NCBI GenBank assembly: GCA_004796425.1
Contig: QZLB01000077.1
Location: forward strand, 1 to 50,506
Reading direction: 5' to 3'
Length of the DNA stretch: 50,506 bases
DNA from: Desulfobulbaceae bacterium
Lineage (GTDB): Bacteria > Desulfobacterota > Desulfobulbia > Desulfobulbales > Desulfocapsaceae
In this document: positions 16,360 to 25,456 of the stretch, in pieces
Layout: each line of letters opens with the position of its first letter
How positions within the stretch are numbered: position 1 is the stretch's first letter
Position numbers and translations under genes: made by a program
The notes under the pieces: generated by a model
What the model was told of the DNA's origin: nothing
The model's database searches: none
The model's input: the letters and a program-made list of their open reading frames with translations, nothing else

Positions 16360-16545
16360 ATGTTTGAGGTATTGATAGACAAAGACAAGTGTACTGGCGA
16401 CGAGGAATGTGTAGCAGCATGTCCGGCACAGGTATTTGAAATGGTAGACGGAAAAGCCGAAGCAGTGGAAGCTGATGAATGTCTCGGCTGTGAGACCTGT
16501 GTAGAAGTTTGCCCAGAAGGTGCGATTGAAATTAACGAAATGTAA
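16360..16545 (+). CDS. 7Fe/8Fe ferredoxin with CxxD motif (Desulfovibrio africanus FdIII type)
   Basis: A 61-residue acidic ferredoxin. The first cluster motif is C11-T-G-D14-E-E-C17-V-A-A-C21-P: Asp replaces the second cysteine exactly where D14 lies in the 61-residue D. africanus ferredoxin III. In that protein Asp14 lets a [3Fe-4S] cluster convert reversibly to [4Fe-4S] or take up other metals. The second motif, C41-L-G-C44-E-T-C47-V-E-V-C51-P, is a normal [4Fe-4S] site. It is a cytoplasmic electron carrier, monocistronic, with AGGAGG-like site upstream and a strong terminator after it, as expected for a highly expressed carrier. Confidence 0.95.
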   Translation: MFEVLIDKDKCTGDEECVAACPAQVFEMVDGKAEAVEADECLGCETCVEVCPEGAIEINEM

Positions 16546-16568
16546 TCACACCTGTATACAGCTATTTC

Positions 16569-16610
16569 AAGCCCATCTCCCGCGAGGGATGATGGGCTTA
16601 TCTATTTTTA
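16569..16610 (+). terminator. Rho-independent terminator of the ferredoxin gene
   Basis: AAGCCCATC (16569-16577) pairs with GATGGGCTT (16591-16599). Inside, TCCC (16578-16581) pairs with GGGA (16586-16589) around a GCGA tetraloop, with one bulged T. A T-rich tail (ATCTATTTTTA) follows. This is the clearest terminator of the window. Confidence 0.85.
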
Positions 16611-16632
16611 TCTCACCAAACTGGTTTCCGGA

Positions 16633-17070
16633 TTGAGAAGTTTTAAACGCTTTAAACCAGGTGTGCAAAGACGGGTGCACATATTCTGCTCTGCATCGCT
16701 CTGGAGCCTGATCGGTATTTTTTTATTATTGCGGGGTGTGGAGAAGCTGTTTGTCACCGGTGAATGGTGGCTGGTTGTTCCGGGCATTGGGGGAGGAGTT
16801 TTGAAATCTTTATTGATTCTTGACCCCAGCGCCAAACGCAGTCTTGATCGCATCAGACACTTTTCCGACAACACCTGTATTGGCGCAGTCTACTCCTGGA
16901 AGACGTGGGTACTGGTCCTGGCCATGGTCCTTTTTGGTATGGTGCTTCGGAAATCCCAGGTACCTGATGAGCTGATAGCGGTCATCACCATCGCCATTGG
17001 CTGGGCCCTGGTTTTTTCCAGTCGACATGGTTGGAGCATGTGGTTTTCATGGAGAAAAAGTTCTGATTAA
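16633..17070 (+). CDS. Small integral membrane protein, unknown
   Basis: A 145-residue basic protein with about four membrane segments: residues 20-35 (ASLWSLIGIFLLLRG), 43-65 (WWLVVPGIGGGVLKSLLIL), 90-104 (WVLVLAMVLFGMVL) and 113-128 (LIAVITIAIGWALVF). The cytoplasmic linker is rich in arginine and lysine. I do not recognise a named family. The frame has no ATG near its start; TTG 16633 is used here and a GTG at 16675 is an alternative, so the N-terminus is uncertain. It lies nine bases before alr on the same strand and downstream of the ferredoxin terminator, so it probably leads the alr-argS unit. Confidence 0.65.
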   Translation: MRSFKRFKPGVQRRVHIFCSASLWSLIGIFLLLRGVEKLFVTGEWWLVVPGIGGGVLKSLLILDPSAKRSLDRIRHFSDNTCIGAVYSWKTWVLVLAMVLFGMVLRKSQVPDELIAVITIAIGWALVFSSRHGWSMWFSWRKSSD

Positions 17071-17078
17071 CATAACGC

Positions 17079-18197
17079 ATGATGAACAATTCCTTTAATA
17101 CCGTGACCATTGACCGACAGGCATTGGTCAATAATTATCAACTTCTATCAAAGTTGGCTGGGGAGAGTCGCACCCTGGCCATGGTCAAAAGTGATGGATA
17201 TGGACACGGTCAGATAGAAACCTCACAAGCGCTTGCACAGGCTGGATGTGATCTTTTCGGGGTTGCTGAACTGAGTGAAGGGGTCGAACTACGAGAATCA
17301 GGTTGTCGAGGTGAAATTCTTACTTTCCTCGGCTTTGACCGTGGTGACGTTGACTACTTTTTTTCCTGCACCTTGACTCCCGTTGTCTTTACCCGGACAG
17401 ATTTACAGGCGCTTGCAGCAGGGAGTGTAAAGCACAATCGATCAATTGAGGTGTATCTGAAATTTGATTGTGGTATGAGTAGACTGGGGTTCAACCCTTC
17501 GGAGTATCAAGAAATCGTTGAGTTTTGTAAATCTCTGAAGGGGCTCAAGGTGAAAGGGGTGATGAGTCATTTCCCCTGTTCTGATGAGCCTGATTCGCCC
17601 AGTAACAATGCAGTTTATGAACGGTTTACCTCATTATTGAACAATTCAGCAGAAGGTTCCGGATTTGAGGGTTCGCTCGCAAATTCGGGTGGCTTGATAA
17701 ATCAACCACAGGCTCATTTTGGGATGGTCCGTACCGGCATATCACTGTATGGATATCATCCGGCCGGACGCCAGGCCGGACAAGCTGAAAAGTTGGGGTT
17801 GAGACCTGTGCTGTCTTTCCACAGCCGGGTACTCCAGCTCAATCATATAAAGGCCGGCACAGGGGTCAGCTATGGTCATACATTTGTTGCAGAGCGAGAT
17901 ATGACACTGGGGGTACTGCCGGTTGGCTATAGTGATGGCTACTTCAGAGCGTTATCCGGTAAAGGTGAAGTGATTATCAGGGGAAAACGAGTGAAAATTT
18001 GTGGCAGGGTCTGTATGAACCTCTGTATGGTTGATGTTACCGATGTTACCGATGTTCAGGAAGGTGATCCGGTGACCCTGATCGGAACTGAAGGAAGTGA
18101 AACCATTGACGCAGATGAAATAGGCCAACTGAGCAATACGATCAGTTATGAGGTCCTCTGCGCGATTGGTAACAATAATCAAAGAATTTACATGTAA
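17079..18197 (+). CDS. alr: Alanine racemase
   Basis: A 372-residue fold-type III PLP enzyme of usual length. The PLP lysine is K37 in AMVKSDGYGHG. The TIM-barrel motif FDCGMSRLGF, SNSGG-like (LANSGGLINQPQAHFGMVRTGISLYGYHP) and the C-terminal catalytic tyrosine in GVSYGHTF are all present, as are the PVGYSDGY and GRVCMNLCMVDVTD segments. It makes D-alanine for peptidoglycan in the cytoplasm. Two ATGs overlap the start (17079 and 17082) without a strong ribosome site. The codons for DVTDVTDV form a short nine-base direct repeat. It precedes argS by five bases. Confidence 0.96.
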   Translation: MMNNSFNTVTIDRQALVNNYQLLSKLAGESRTLAMVKSDGYGHGQIETSQALAQAGCDLFGVAELSEGVELRESGCRGEILTFLGFDRGDVDYFFSCTLTPVVFTRTDLQALAAGSVKHNRSIEVYLKFDCGMSRLGFNPSEYQEIVEFCKSLKGLKVKGVMSHFPCSDEPDSPSNNAVYERFTSLLNNSAEGSGFEGSLANSGGLINQPQAHFGMVRTGISLYGYHPAGRQAGQAEKLGLRPVLSFHSRVLQLNHIKAGTGVSYGHTFVAERDMTLGVLPVGYSDGYFRALSGKGEVIIRGKRVKICGRVCMNLCMVDVTDVTDVQEGDPVTLIGTEGSETIDADEIGQLSNTISYEVLCAIGNNNQRIYM

Positions 18198-18202
18198 TAA
18201 TT

Positions 18203-19861
18203 ATGATACGAGCTGCACTGAAAATTTATATTGACGAGTGTTTCCAGAAGGGCGTTGCCCAAGGGCTGTGGACAGATCGGGCTGCCGGAAAATATGCAGT
18301 GGAAGTACCCAAAAGAGAAAACCAGGGCGACTACTCCACGAACCTGGCCATGGTTGTGGCAGGAATTGACAAAAAAAATCCGCGCGAAATCGCCTCGCAG
18401 CTGACCGCAATGCTTGAGGAAAACGATAACCTGGTCAAATCGGTTGAAGTTGCGGGACCAGGCTTTGTGAACGTAACGATAAAGTCCTCGGTCTGGTCAA
18501 CAGTGCTGGAAAAGATTGAGCAGGGTGGCAGTGATTTTGGTCGCTCGAAAGTGGGCAATAATAAACGAGTGATGGTCGAGTTCGTCTCTGCCAACCCGAC
18601 CGGTCCGCTATCGGTGGGGCATGGCCGCCAGGCTATCCTGGGCGATTCCATTGCGCGGTTACTTGAAGTCACCGGCCATGAAGTCTATCGGGAGTATTAT
18701 TACAATAATGCCGGTCGACAGATGCGAGTGCTGGCCCAATCGGTCAGGGGGCGTTATCTGGAACAATTGGGGCTTGATGGTGACTTTCCGGAGGACGGGT
18801 ACCAGGGTGGCTATATCACCGATATCGCATCGGAACTGATTTCTGAGGTGGGTGAGGGGTTGAAGGAGTCATCCGAGTTGGAACCCTTTCAGAAAAAGGC
18901 TGAGCAGGCAATATTCAAAGATATTTCGGGTACCCTGGAGAAAATTGGCATCACCTTTGATAACTACTATAATGAGCAATCGCTCTATGATGATGGCCAT
19001 ATCGACTCTGTTGTTGAGGAATTGAGAGGAAAGGATCTGGTTTATGAGCAGGATGGGGCTGTCTGGTTTAAAACCACTGATTTTGGCCAGGAGCAGGACC
19101 GGGTTATTATCAAGTCCACTGGAGAGCCGACGTACCGTCTGCCGGATATCGCTTATCACCGGGAAAAATTCAAACGCAATTTTGACTGGTTGATTGATAT
19201 ATTTGGCTCAGACCACATTGCGACGGTACCGGATGTAATGGCCGGAGTGAAAGCGCTGGGGTATGATCCAACGGCCGTGACCGTTGTATTACATCAGTTT
19301 GTCACCTTGATGAGAGACGGCAAACAGGTAAAGATGTCTACCAGGAAGGCAACCTTTGTAACTGTTGATGACCTGCTCGATGAGGTTGGAGCCGATGTGC
19401 TCAGGTTTTTCTTCATGATGCGAAAACCTGACAGTCAGCTTGAATTCGATCTGAACCTGGCCACCAAGGAGAGCCAGGAGAATCCGGTCTATTATGTTCA
19501 GTATGGTTACGCCCGGCTTTGTTCTATCATCAGACAGGCCGAGGAGAAGGGTTTTACTGTTACTGATTATGGTTCGATAGATCAAAGCTGCCTGATTGAG
19601 GCTGAAGAGTTTCAGTTACTGAAAACAATGGCCTCGTTTCCGGCACTGATCGAGAGCGCGGCACTTGATCTGGCACCCCACCGGGTGATTTTTTATCTCA
19701 TTGAACTGGCTGGACAATTCCACAGCTATTACAATAAGCATAAAGTTATCTCAGATGACCCGGCTCTTACCCAGGCACGGCTCTGCCTGATATCTGGGCT
19801 GAAGACGCTCTTTGGCAATGGTTTAACATTTGTCGGTTTGGGAACACCTGAAAAAATGTAG
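18203..19861 (+). CDS. argS: Arginyl-tRNA synthetase
   Basis: A 552-residue class-Ia synthetase. The N-terminal Arg-tRNA D-loop-binding domain (KRENQGDYSTNLAM) is followed by the HIGH-type motif in SANPTGPLSVGHGR and a KMSK-type loop reading KMSTRKA. The C-terminal DALR anticodon-binding domain begins near residue 435 and includes AGQFHSYYNKHKV. It charges tRNA-Arg with ATP in the cytoplasm. It follows alr by five bases and precedes a tiny membrane protein by three, in one apparent operon. Confidence 0.97.
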   Translation: MIRAALKIYIDECFQKGVAQGLWTDRAAGKYAVEVPKRENQGDYSTNLAMVVAGIDKKNPREIASQLTAMLEENDNLVKSVEVAGPGFVNVTIKSSVWSTVLEKIEQGGSDFGRSKVGNNKRVMVEFVSANPTGPLSVGHGRQAILGDSIARLLEVTGHEVYREYYYNNAGRQMRVLAQSVRGRYLEQLGLDGDFPEDGYQGGYITDIASELISEVGEGLKESSELEPFQKKAEQAIFKDISGTLEKIGITFDNYYNEQSLYDDGHIDSVVEELRGKDLVYEQDGAVWFKTTDFGQEQDRVIIKSTGEPTYRLPDIAYHREKFKRNFDWLIDIFGSDHIATVPDVMAGVKALGYDPTAVTVVLHQFVTLMRDGKQVKMSTRKATFVTVDDLLDEVGADVLRFFFMMRKPDSQLEFDLNLATKESQENPVYYVQYGYARLCSIIRQAEEKGFTVTDYGSIDQSCLIEAEEFQLLKTMASFPALIESAALDLAPHRVIFYLIELAGQFHSYYNKHKVISDDPALTQARLCLISGLKTLFGNGLTFVGLGTPEKM

Positions 19862-19864
19862 GAA

Positions 19865-20104
19865 ATGGCGACGAGAAAGAGACAACCAGCGAAGATTAAA
19901 TTTGAATTGACGAGGAGCGGTATCGGTGGTATTGCCATCGTCTGTTTCTGTATTTTTCTCTGGATGTTTCTTCTGGGTGTGTGGACCGGTCAGTCCCTCC
20001 TGAAACCGGCAGAGCCGGTTTCAGCCGGATTTGAGGCGGGGGAAATACAGGACGAAAAGCCGATTGTTTACCTGAAAGCTGAACAGAAAAAACGCAAACC
20101 TTAG
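19865..20104 (+). CDS. Small single-pass membrane protein after argS
   Basis: A 79-residue protein with a basic N-terminus (RKRQPAKIKFELTRSG), one hydrophobic segment (residues 21-42, GIAIVCFCIFLWMFLLGVW) and a charged periplasmic tail ending KKRKP. The layout is that of the N-terminal part of SPOR-domain cell-division proteins, which often follow argS in related genera, but no SPOR domain is present here. It starts three bases after argS and is probably co-transcribed. I read it as a remnant or shortened form of such a protein; the function is unknown. Confidence 0.7.
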   Translation: MATRKRQPAKIKFELTRSGIGGIAIVCFCIFLWMFLLGVWTGQSLLKPAEPVSAGFEAGEIQDEKPIVYLKAEQKKRKP

Positions 20105-20145
20105 GAAATACAGGTGCTTCACCTGCTTCGTTCCGGGTCAGAATA

Positions 20146-20607
20146 ATGATACGAAAAGCACGAATCTCCGATGTAAAACGAATACATGGTCTGCTCCAGC
20201 ACTATGCGGACCAGAAACTCCTGTTGGGTCGATCAATCAGTTCACTCTATGATCACCTCAGGGATTTTGTGGTGTACGACTCGAATGGTGGTACGGTTTC
20301 AGGAGTCTGTTCACTGCATATCTGCTGGGAAAACCTCGCTGAGATACGGTCACTAGCCGTTGATGATCAGTATCATGGGCAGGGAATCGGTGCACAGCTT
20401 GTCACCCATTGTCTACAGGAGGCTGAAGAATACGGGATCAATCGTGTTTTTACGCTGACCTATCAACCCGAATTCTTCAGGAAGCAAGGGTTTAGAGATA
20501 TCGACAAGCGCGAATTGCCCCACAAAATATGGAGCGATTGTATCAATTGCACGATGTTTCCCGACTGTGACGAGGAAGCGCTCGTTTTTGATGGTGCAAA
20601 AAAATAG
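20146..20607 (+). CDS. GNAT N-acetyltransferase, short N-acetylglutamate synthase-like
   Basis: A 153-residue GNAT protein. The acetyl-CoA loop is in LAVDDQYHGQGIGAQLVTH (R/Q-x-x-G-x-G/A pattern), followed by FTLTYQPEFFRKQGF, the usual C-terminal strand of the fold. The tail carries the CINCTMFPDCDEEAL cysteine motif seen in short, stand-alone N-acetylglutamate synthases of several anaerobes. Such an enzyme would acetylate glutamate for arginine synthesis, alongside argJ in this window. Nearness to argS is suggestive. An ordinary amino-acid acetyltransferase is the alternative. Confidence 0.75.
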   Translation: MIRKARISDVKRIHGLLQHYADQKLLLGRSISSLYDHLRDFVVYDSNGGTVSGVCSLHICWENLAEIRSLAVDDQYHGQGIGAQLVTHCLQEAEEYGINRVFTLTYQPEFFRKQGFRDIDKRELPHKIWSDCINCTMFPDCDEEALVFDGAKK

Positions 20608-20646
20608 CGGAAAACAGTGGTACATCCTCTTTGTTGAAGTCGTATC

Positions 20647-20675
20647 TTGAATCTTGTACCGATAGTGCTTAAAGT
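20647..20675 (+). promoter_or_regulatory. Sigma70-type promoter candidate for secA
   Basis: TTGAAT (20647-20652) and TAAAGT (20670-20675) are each four-of-six matches to the -35 and -10 consensus and are 17 bases apart. They lie about 50 bases upstream of the secA ATG. Confidence 0.5.
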
Positions 20676-20725
20676 GCGCCCGTCATTAGTGTGTTGAACA
20701 AAAAATCTTCTACTTAGTTGAAATC

Positions 20726-23272
20726 ATGATAGGAAAAGTTCTTACGAAAGTTTTCGGAAGCAAGAATGAGCGGGTACTCAAAGATATTCAACCGCTTGTC
20801 AACCGGATCAATGAACTGGAGTCCAGTGTTGAACCGTTGGACGATTCGGCATTGGCAGCAAGAACTGTCGAATTCCGGGAGCGGATTGAGAAAGGCGAGC
20901 CACTTGATGATCTGATACCGGAATCTTTTGCGGTCATGCGTGAAGCCTCCCGAAGGGTTCTCGGAGAACGCCATTATGATGTCCAGCTGCTTGGCGGTAT
21001 TGTTCTGCACCAGGGAAAAATCGCCGAGATGAAAACCGGTGAGGGTAAAACCCTTACCTCCACCCTTGCGGTATACCTGAACAGTCTGACAGGTAAAGGG
21101 GTTCATGTTGTAACAGTAAACGACTACCTGGCCAGTCGAGATGCGGAGTGGATGGGACAGGTCTACAAGTTTCTCGGTATGAATGTCGGTCGTATTATTC
21201 ACGGGATGCCTGATGAAGAGCGTCGTGAGGCATATAAGGGTGATGTCACCTACGGTACCAACAACGAATTTGGTTTTGACTACCTGCGGGACAACATGAA
21301 ATTCGAACTGGCCGAGTTCTGTCAGCGAGGTTTTAACTTTGCCATTGTCGATGAGGTGGACTCCATTCTAATCGACGAAGCGCGTACCCCACTGATTATT
21401 TCCGGTCCCGCTGATATTTCCACTGAGCTCTATCGGAATGTGGATAAGATCATGAAGAATTTTAAGCGGGATGAACATTATCTGGTGGATGAAAAAGCCC
21501 GGCAGGTCTCGTTGAACGAAGAAGGTATTGCCCTCGGCGAGGAACTGCTCAAGATCGACAATCTTTACGATCCCAGCAATATAGAATATCTCCATCATTT
21601 GAATCAGTCGCTTAAGGCCCATATCATCTTCCAGAAGGATGTTGACTATATTGTCAAGAACGGGCAAGTGGTGATCGTTGATGAATTTACCGGTCGAACC
21701 ATGGAAGGCAGGCGTTATAGTGATGGCCTCCATCAGGCTCTCGAGGCAAAAGAGAAAGTCAAGATTGAAAAGGAAAACCAAACCCTTGCCTCAATTACCT
21801 TTCAGAACTACTTCAGGATGTATGACAAACTCTCCGGAATGACCGGTACCGCTGATACCGAGGCTCCAGAGTTTAAGAAAATTTATGATCTCGACGTGGT
21901 AGTAATGCCGACCCACATGCCGATGATTCGTCTCGACTACGCTGATGTCATTTATAAGAATGAGCAGGCGAAATATAAAGCGATCATCAATGAGATCAAG
22001 GAAAAGCACGAAAAAGGCCAACCGGTACTCGTTGGTACGATTTCCATTGATGTTTCAGAGAAAATTGCCCGGTACCTGAAAAAGGAAAAGGTTGCCCACG
22101 AAGTCCTCAACGCCAAACATCATGAGCGTGAAGCGGAAATTATTGCCGATGCCGGACAACTCGGCAAAGTTACCATTGCCACGAACATGGCAGGAAGGGG
22201 AACAGACATCAAACTTGGTGATGGAGTCATTGATGCGGGTGGTCTCCACATTCTCGGCACATCCCGACATGAGTCCCGGCGAATCGACAACCAGCTCAGG
22301 GGGCGATCCGGGCGACAGGGTGATCCCGGTTCCTCACGATTTTTTCTTTCACTCGAAGATGATTTGCTGCGAATTTTCGGCTCTAACCGGATCTCCGGCA
22401 TCATGGATAAACTCGGAATGGAAGAGGACGAGCCCATTGAACATAACATGATCACCAAGGCCATTGAGAACGCACAGCGCAAGGTCGAGGGTCATCACTT
22501 CGATATAAGGAAGCATCTGCTTGAGTATGATGATGTCATGAACAAACAGCGAGAGGTCATTTATCAGCAGCGTCGTGAGGTCCTCTCGGGAGACAACCTC
22601 CAGACAGTCCTTCAGGATATGATCGATGATCTGGTCGAAAGCGTTGTTGATGAGGTGGTTGATGACCGACGTTCGGCCGATGAATGGGATTGGGAGCGCT
22701 GTGAAGAGCGGATGCAGGAACTATTCAACAAAAAACCGGTTCTGGATGATGATTTCAAGGAGCAGGCGAACGCTGATACACTGCTGGAATTATTGCAGCA
22801 GACTGCCGCTGAAGCCGTCAAATCACAGGAAGAAGTGAACGGTGTGGATACCCAGCGACAGCTCGAAAGAATTATCCTGCTGCAAATGGTGGATACCCAT
22901 TGGAAAGAGCATCTGCTGTCGATGGATCATCTGAAAGAGGGCATAGGACTGCGTGGCTACGGCCAGAAAAATCCTCTCAATGAGTATAAAAAAGAAGGCT
23001 TTAACCTGTTTGGGAACATGATCGAAACGGTGAAAGTCCAGACCATTTCCAGTTTGATGCGCGTACGAGTCATGCAGGAAGAAGAAGTTGAGAGGCTGGA
23101 AGAGGAACGCCGTCAGCGCCAAGAGCAGGCAATGCAGATGAATAAAGGTGCGGCCGGCGAGGAAGCAAAACCCCTCGAACCGATCAAACGGGAAGGGGAG
23201 AAGATTGGCAGAAATGCTCCGTGCCCTTGTGGTTCAGGAAAAAAATATAAAAAGTGTTGCGGTCGCGTCTAA
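20726..23272 (+). CDS. secA: Preprotein translocase ATPase SecA
   Basis: An 848-residue SecA. Walker A is in [11 protein letters not shown], Walker B in [15 protein letters not shown], and the second motor domain has [11 protein letters not shown] and [15 protein letters not shown]. The C-terminal tail ends in the zinc-binding SEC-C motif [13 protein letters not shown], which contacts SecB and lipid. Between residues 790 and 825 lies a glutamate-rich coiled stretch ([17 protein letters not shown]). It drives Sec-dependent export at the inner membrane. It stands alone, with its own promoter candidate and a GC hairpin after the stop. Confidence 0.98.
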   Translation: MIGKVLTKVFGSKNERVLKDIQPLVNRINELESSVEPLDDSALAARTVEFRERIEKGEPLDDLIPESFAVMREASRRVLGERHYDVQLLGGIVLHQGKIAEMKTGEGKTLTSTLAVYLNSLTGKGVHVVTVNDYLASRDAEWMGQVYKFLGMNVGRIIHGMPDEERREAYKGDVTYGTNNEFGFDYLRDNMKFELAEFCQRGFNFAIVDEVDSILIDEARTPLIISGPADISTELYRNVDKIMKNFKRDEHYLVDEKARQVSLNEEGIALGEELLKIDNLYDPSNIEYLHHLNQSLKAHIIFQKDVDYIVKNGQVVIVDEFTGRTMEGRRYSDGLHQALEAKEKVKIEKENQTLASITFQNYFRMYDKLSGMTGTADTEAPEFKKIYDLDVVVMPTHMPMIRLDYADVIYKNEQAKYKAIINEIKEKHEKGQPVLVGTISIDVSEKIARYLKKEKVAHEVLNAKHHEREAEIIADAGQLGKVTIATNMAGRGTDIKLGDGVIDAGGLHILGTSRHESRRIDNQLRGRSGRQGDPGSSRFFLSLEDDLLRIFGSNRISGIMDKLGMEEDEPIEHNMITKAIENAQRKVEGHHFDIRKHLLEYDDVMNKQREVIYQQRREVLSGDNLQTVLQDMIDDLVESVVDEVVDDRRSADEWDWERCEERMQELFNKKPVLDDDFKEQANADTLLELLQQTAAEAVKSQEEVNGVDTQRQLERIILLQMVDTHWKEHLLSMDHLKEGIGLRGYGQKNPLNEYKKEGFNLFGNMIETVKVQTISSLMRVRVMQEEEVERLEEERRQRQEQAMQMNKGAAGEEAKPLEPIKREGEKIGRNAPCPCGSGKKYKKCCGRV

Positions 23273-23317
23273 CATCAGCGACGCGCAGAAATACTACCGA
23301 TAAGTCAATTTCACCAT

Positions 23318-23337
23318 GGGGGGGATGATTCCCCCCC
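23318..23337. terminator. GC-rich hairpin between convergent secA and ppk2
   Basis: Seven G (23318-23324) pair with seven C (23331-23337) around ATGATT. The stem is 45 bases after the secA stop and 49 before the stop of the convergent PPK2 gene, so it can serve both strands. No U-tract follows, so termination strength is uncertain. Confidence 0.55.
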
Positions 23338-23385
23338 TTCGGCGCCTTCAGTCTCCCCTCAGATAACCTGCCGTGATAAGCCTAA

Positions 23386-24291
23386 TCAACCATGCAGTTT
23401 GTTGGGGCTCATCAAATGTTCTTCCATATGTCTGAGCTCATCAATTCCTGAAACGACAATGTTCGGATCAACGGTAAGATCTTTCGCCGGTAGTTTATCG
23501 TCATAGTCCATACTGCTCAGTACGTGCTTGATGCAGTTGAGTCGCGCCAGTTTCTTGTTGTCCGAACGGATAATGGTCCAAGGAGACAGGGTTCGGTTGG
23601 TTTCCTGGAGCATCTGGAATTTTCTGAGAGAATAAAGATCCCAGTATTTCTGGGCGAGATTATCAACCGGCGACAGCTTGTACTGTTTCAAAATATCCTT
23701 TTTGCGAGAATCAAATCGCTTCTTCTGCTCATCTTTTGATACGGAAAAGTAGAATTTGAAGAGTTTGATCCCATCTTTAACGAGCAGTTCCTCGAGCATC
23801 GGAACATCTTTGAGGAACCGTTTGTTTTGCTCATCGGTACAGAATCCCATCACCGGCTCGACCATGGCGCGGTTATACCAACTTCGATCAAAAAATACCA
23901 TTTCACCTGCCGAGGGCAGTTGAGAAATGTATCGTTGAAAGTACCACTGCGTCGATTCCGTTTCATTCGGTTTGACCAGCGCAACGACTCGAGTGTTCCT
24001 GGGATTAAGATGGGCAATAAAACGTTTGATGGTCCCACCCTTGCCGGCTGCGTCTCGTCCTTCAAATATGAGCAGTACTCTGGTGCCGTCGGCTTTCATG
24101 GATTTCTGCAACTTCATGAGCTCGACCTGTAATTTTCTCAACTCAATTTCGTATGCCAGGTGCCAGTTTTTAATCCAGATTGGCGAACGGTCATTGGATT
24201 CTTCAGCGTCAATATTCTTCAGCGCTGTCAATTCCGTCAATTTGATCTTATCTTTTTTGATGTCCCCTGAGTTTGGCTTTTTTGATGGCAT
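23386..24291 (-). CDS. ppk2: Polyphosphate kinase 2 (first copy)
   Basis: A 301-residue single-domain class-I PPK2. Walker A reads FEGRDAAGKGG (residues 79-89), the lid region carries R-rich NPRNTRVVALVKPNE, Walker B is VFFDRSWYNRA (about residues 132-142), then FYFSVSKDEQKKRF. This is the pattern of enzymes that use polyphosphate to phosphorylate nucleoside diphosphates or, reversed, make polyphosphate. A 50-residue charged N-terminal extension precedes the core. ATG 24291 has GGAG well placed. It is the last of four minus-strand genes with a second PPK2 160 bases upstream. Confidence 0.94.
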   Translation of the reverse strand: MPSKKPNSGDIKKDKIKLTELTALKNIDAEESNDRSPIWIKNWHLAYEIELRKLQVELMKLQKSMKADGTRVLLIFEGRDAAGKGGTIKRFIAHLNPRNTRVVALVKPNETESTQWYFQRYISQLPSAGEMVFFDRSWYNRAMVEPVMGFCTDEQNKRFLKDVPMLEELLVKDGIKLFKFYFSVSKDEQKKRFDSRKKDILKQYKLSPVDNLAQKYWDLYSLRKFQMLQETNRTLSPWTIIRSDNKKLARLNCIKHVLSSMDYDDKLPAKDLTVDPNIVVSGIDELRHMEEHLMSPNKLHG

Positions 24292-24450
24292 ACCGGTCTC
24301 CGGTTAAGTTGGGATGAATAGTTCTAACACCTCGATCGATTAGAATAATGTTAAAGTATTATGTCGAAATCTTAAAGATTTTGCAAATGACTCAAAAAAA
24401 AACACTGATTACAGCCGATAACGGATGCTTGCCGGTTGCCCGAATAGGAG

Positions 24451-25407
24451 CTACAACAATGGCGTGCCATATACCTGTTCCTGAGTTCGCATGATTTTCA
24501 GCTCTCGATGTCCTGGAATAACCACTTTGGAATTCCTTTTGAAGTTGAGACTCCGGCTTCTCCCGACATACTTTACCGAGGATAGAATAAGTTTCATTGT
24601 TTCTTTGCGAGCCTGGTGTTTGTCATCGGATCTGATAACCCACCAGGGTGATTTTCTGGTATGGGTCCGCTGGAGAAGGATCTTTTTCTTCTCGGTGAAT
24701 TCATCCCATAATTCCTGAGCCTGCAAGTCAACCTCGCTCAGTTTCCACTGCCGGAGCGGGTCATTTCTTCGCCGTTCAAAACGCCGCGCCTGTTCTTCTT
24801 TGGACACGGAAAAATAAAGTTTAAGCAGAATGGTTCGGCCAGCATCGAGGATGAAATTTTCTTCGTAACTGGTCACTTTTCTGAGAAATCTGTGGTATTG
24901 CTCTTTGGAGCAGAACCCCATCACTGGTTCCACCATCGCACGATTATACCAACTCCGATCAAAGAGAACGACTTCCCCGGCATGGGGAAATTGTTCAATG
25001 TACCGTTTCATATGCAGCTCGGTTTTTTGGATTTCGTTTGGTTTTCCCAGTGCGACAACCCGGTAGCGCTTTTCGTTCATGTACCGGGTGACACGCCTGA
25101 TGGTCCCCCCCTTACCTGAGGCATCACGACCATCAAAAAGGATGATCATTTTTTTACCGTGCCGCTCGAGGTGGTTCTGCATTTTTATCAGCTCGGCCTG
25201 GTATGGTTTGAGTTCCTCCTGGTTGTAATATTTCAGGAGGGCGGCATTGGTAATCTGCTCTTTCTCCCTTTGGTCGAGCCGACGTGAAATTTCTTTGATA
25301 TGTTCAGCGGGGGCTTTTTTTACCGCCCCCGATTCATGAGCCTTTACAACGTCTCTGATCAGCGATGTAATGCCCGCCTCGTCTTGAATTAATTTCGTTT
25401 TTCTCAT
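24451..25407 (-). CDS. ppk2: Polyphosphate kinase 2 (second copy)
   Basis: A 318-residue class-I PPK2 paralogue of the downstream gene. Walker A is FDGRDASGKGG, Walker B is LFDRSWYNRA, and WYFQ of the first copy is ELHMKRYIEQFPHAGE here. The C-terminal tail (SRSLNFKRNSKVVIPG) is more basic, while the N-terminal 60 residues are helical and differ fully from the other copy, so the two are old duplicates rather than recent ones. It follows the phosphoesterase gene by 49 bases. Which copy favours ADP, GDP or AMP cannot be read from motifs alone. Confidence 0.94.
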   Translation of the reverse strand: MRKTKLIQDEAGITSLIRDVVKAHESGAVKKAPAEHIKEISRRLDQREKEQITNAALLKYYNQEELKPYQAELIKMQNHLERHGKKMIILFDGRDASGKGGTIRRVTRYMNEKRYRVVALGKPNEIQKTELHMKRYIEQFPHAGEVVLFDRSWYNRAMVEPVMGFCSKEQYHRFLRKVTSYEENFILDAGRTILLKLYFSVSKEEQARRFERRRNDPLRQWKLSEVDLQAQELWDEFTEKKKILLQRTHTRKSPWWVIRSDDKHQARKETMKLILSSVKYVGRSRSLNFKRNSKVVIPGHRELKIMRTQEQVYGTPLL

Positions 25408-25456
25408 CTCTTGTATCTTCTTTCTTGATTATTACTGGTGTGGCGTATCGTTTTTG

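Noticed and set aside
21368-21781. 137-codon open frame opposite secA
   Set aside because: It lies fully inside a well-supported gene on the other strand, has no family-like sequence and no ribosome site.
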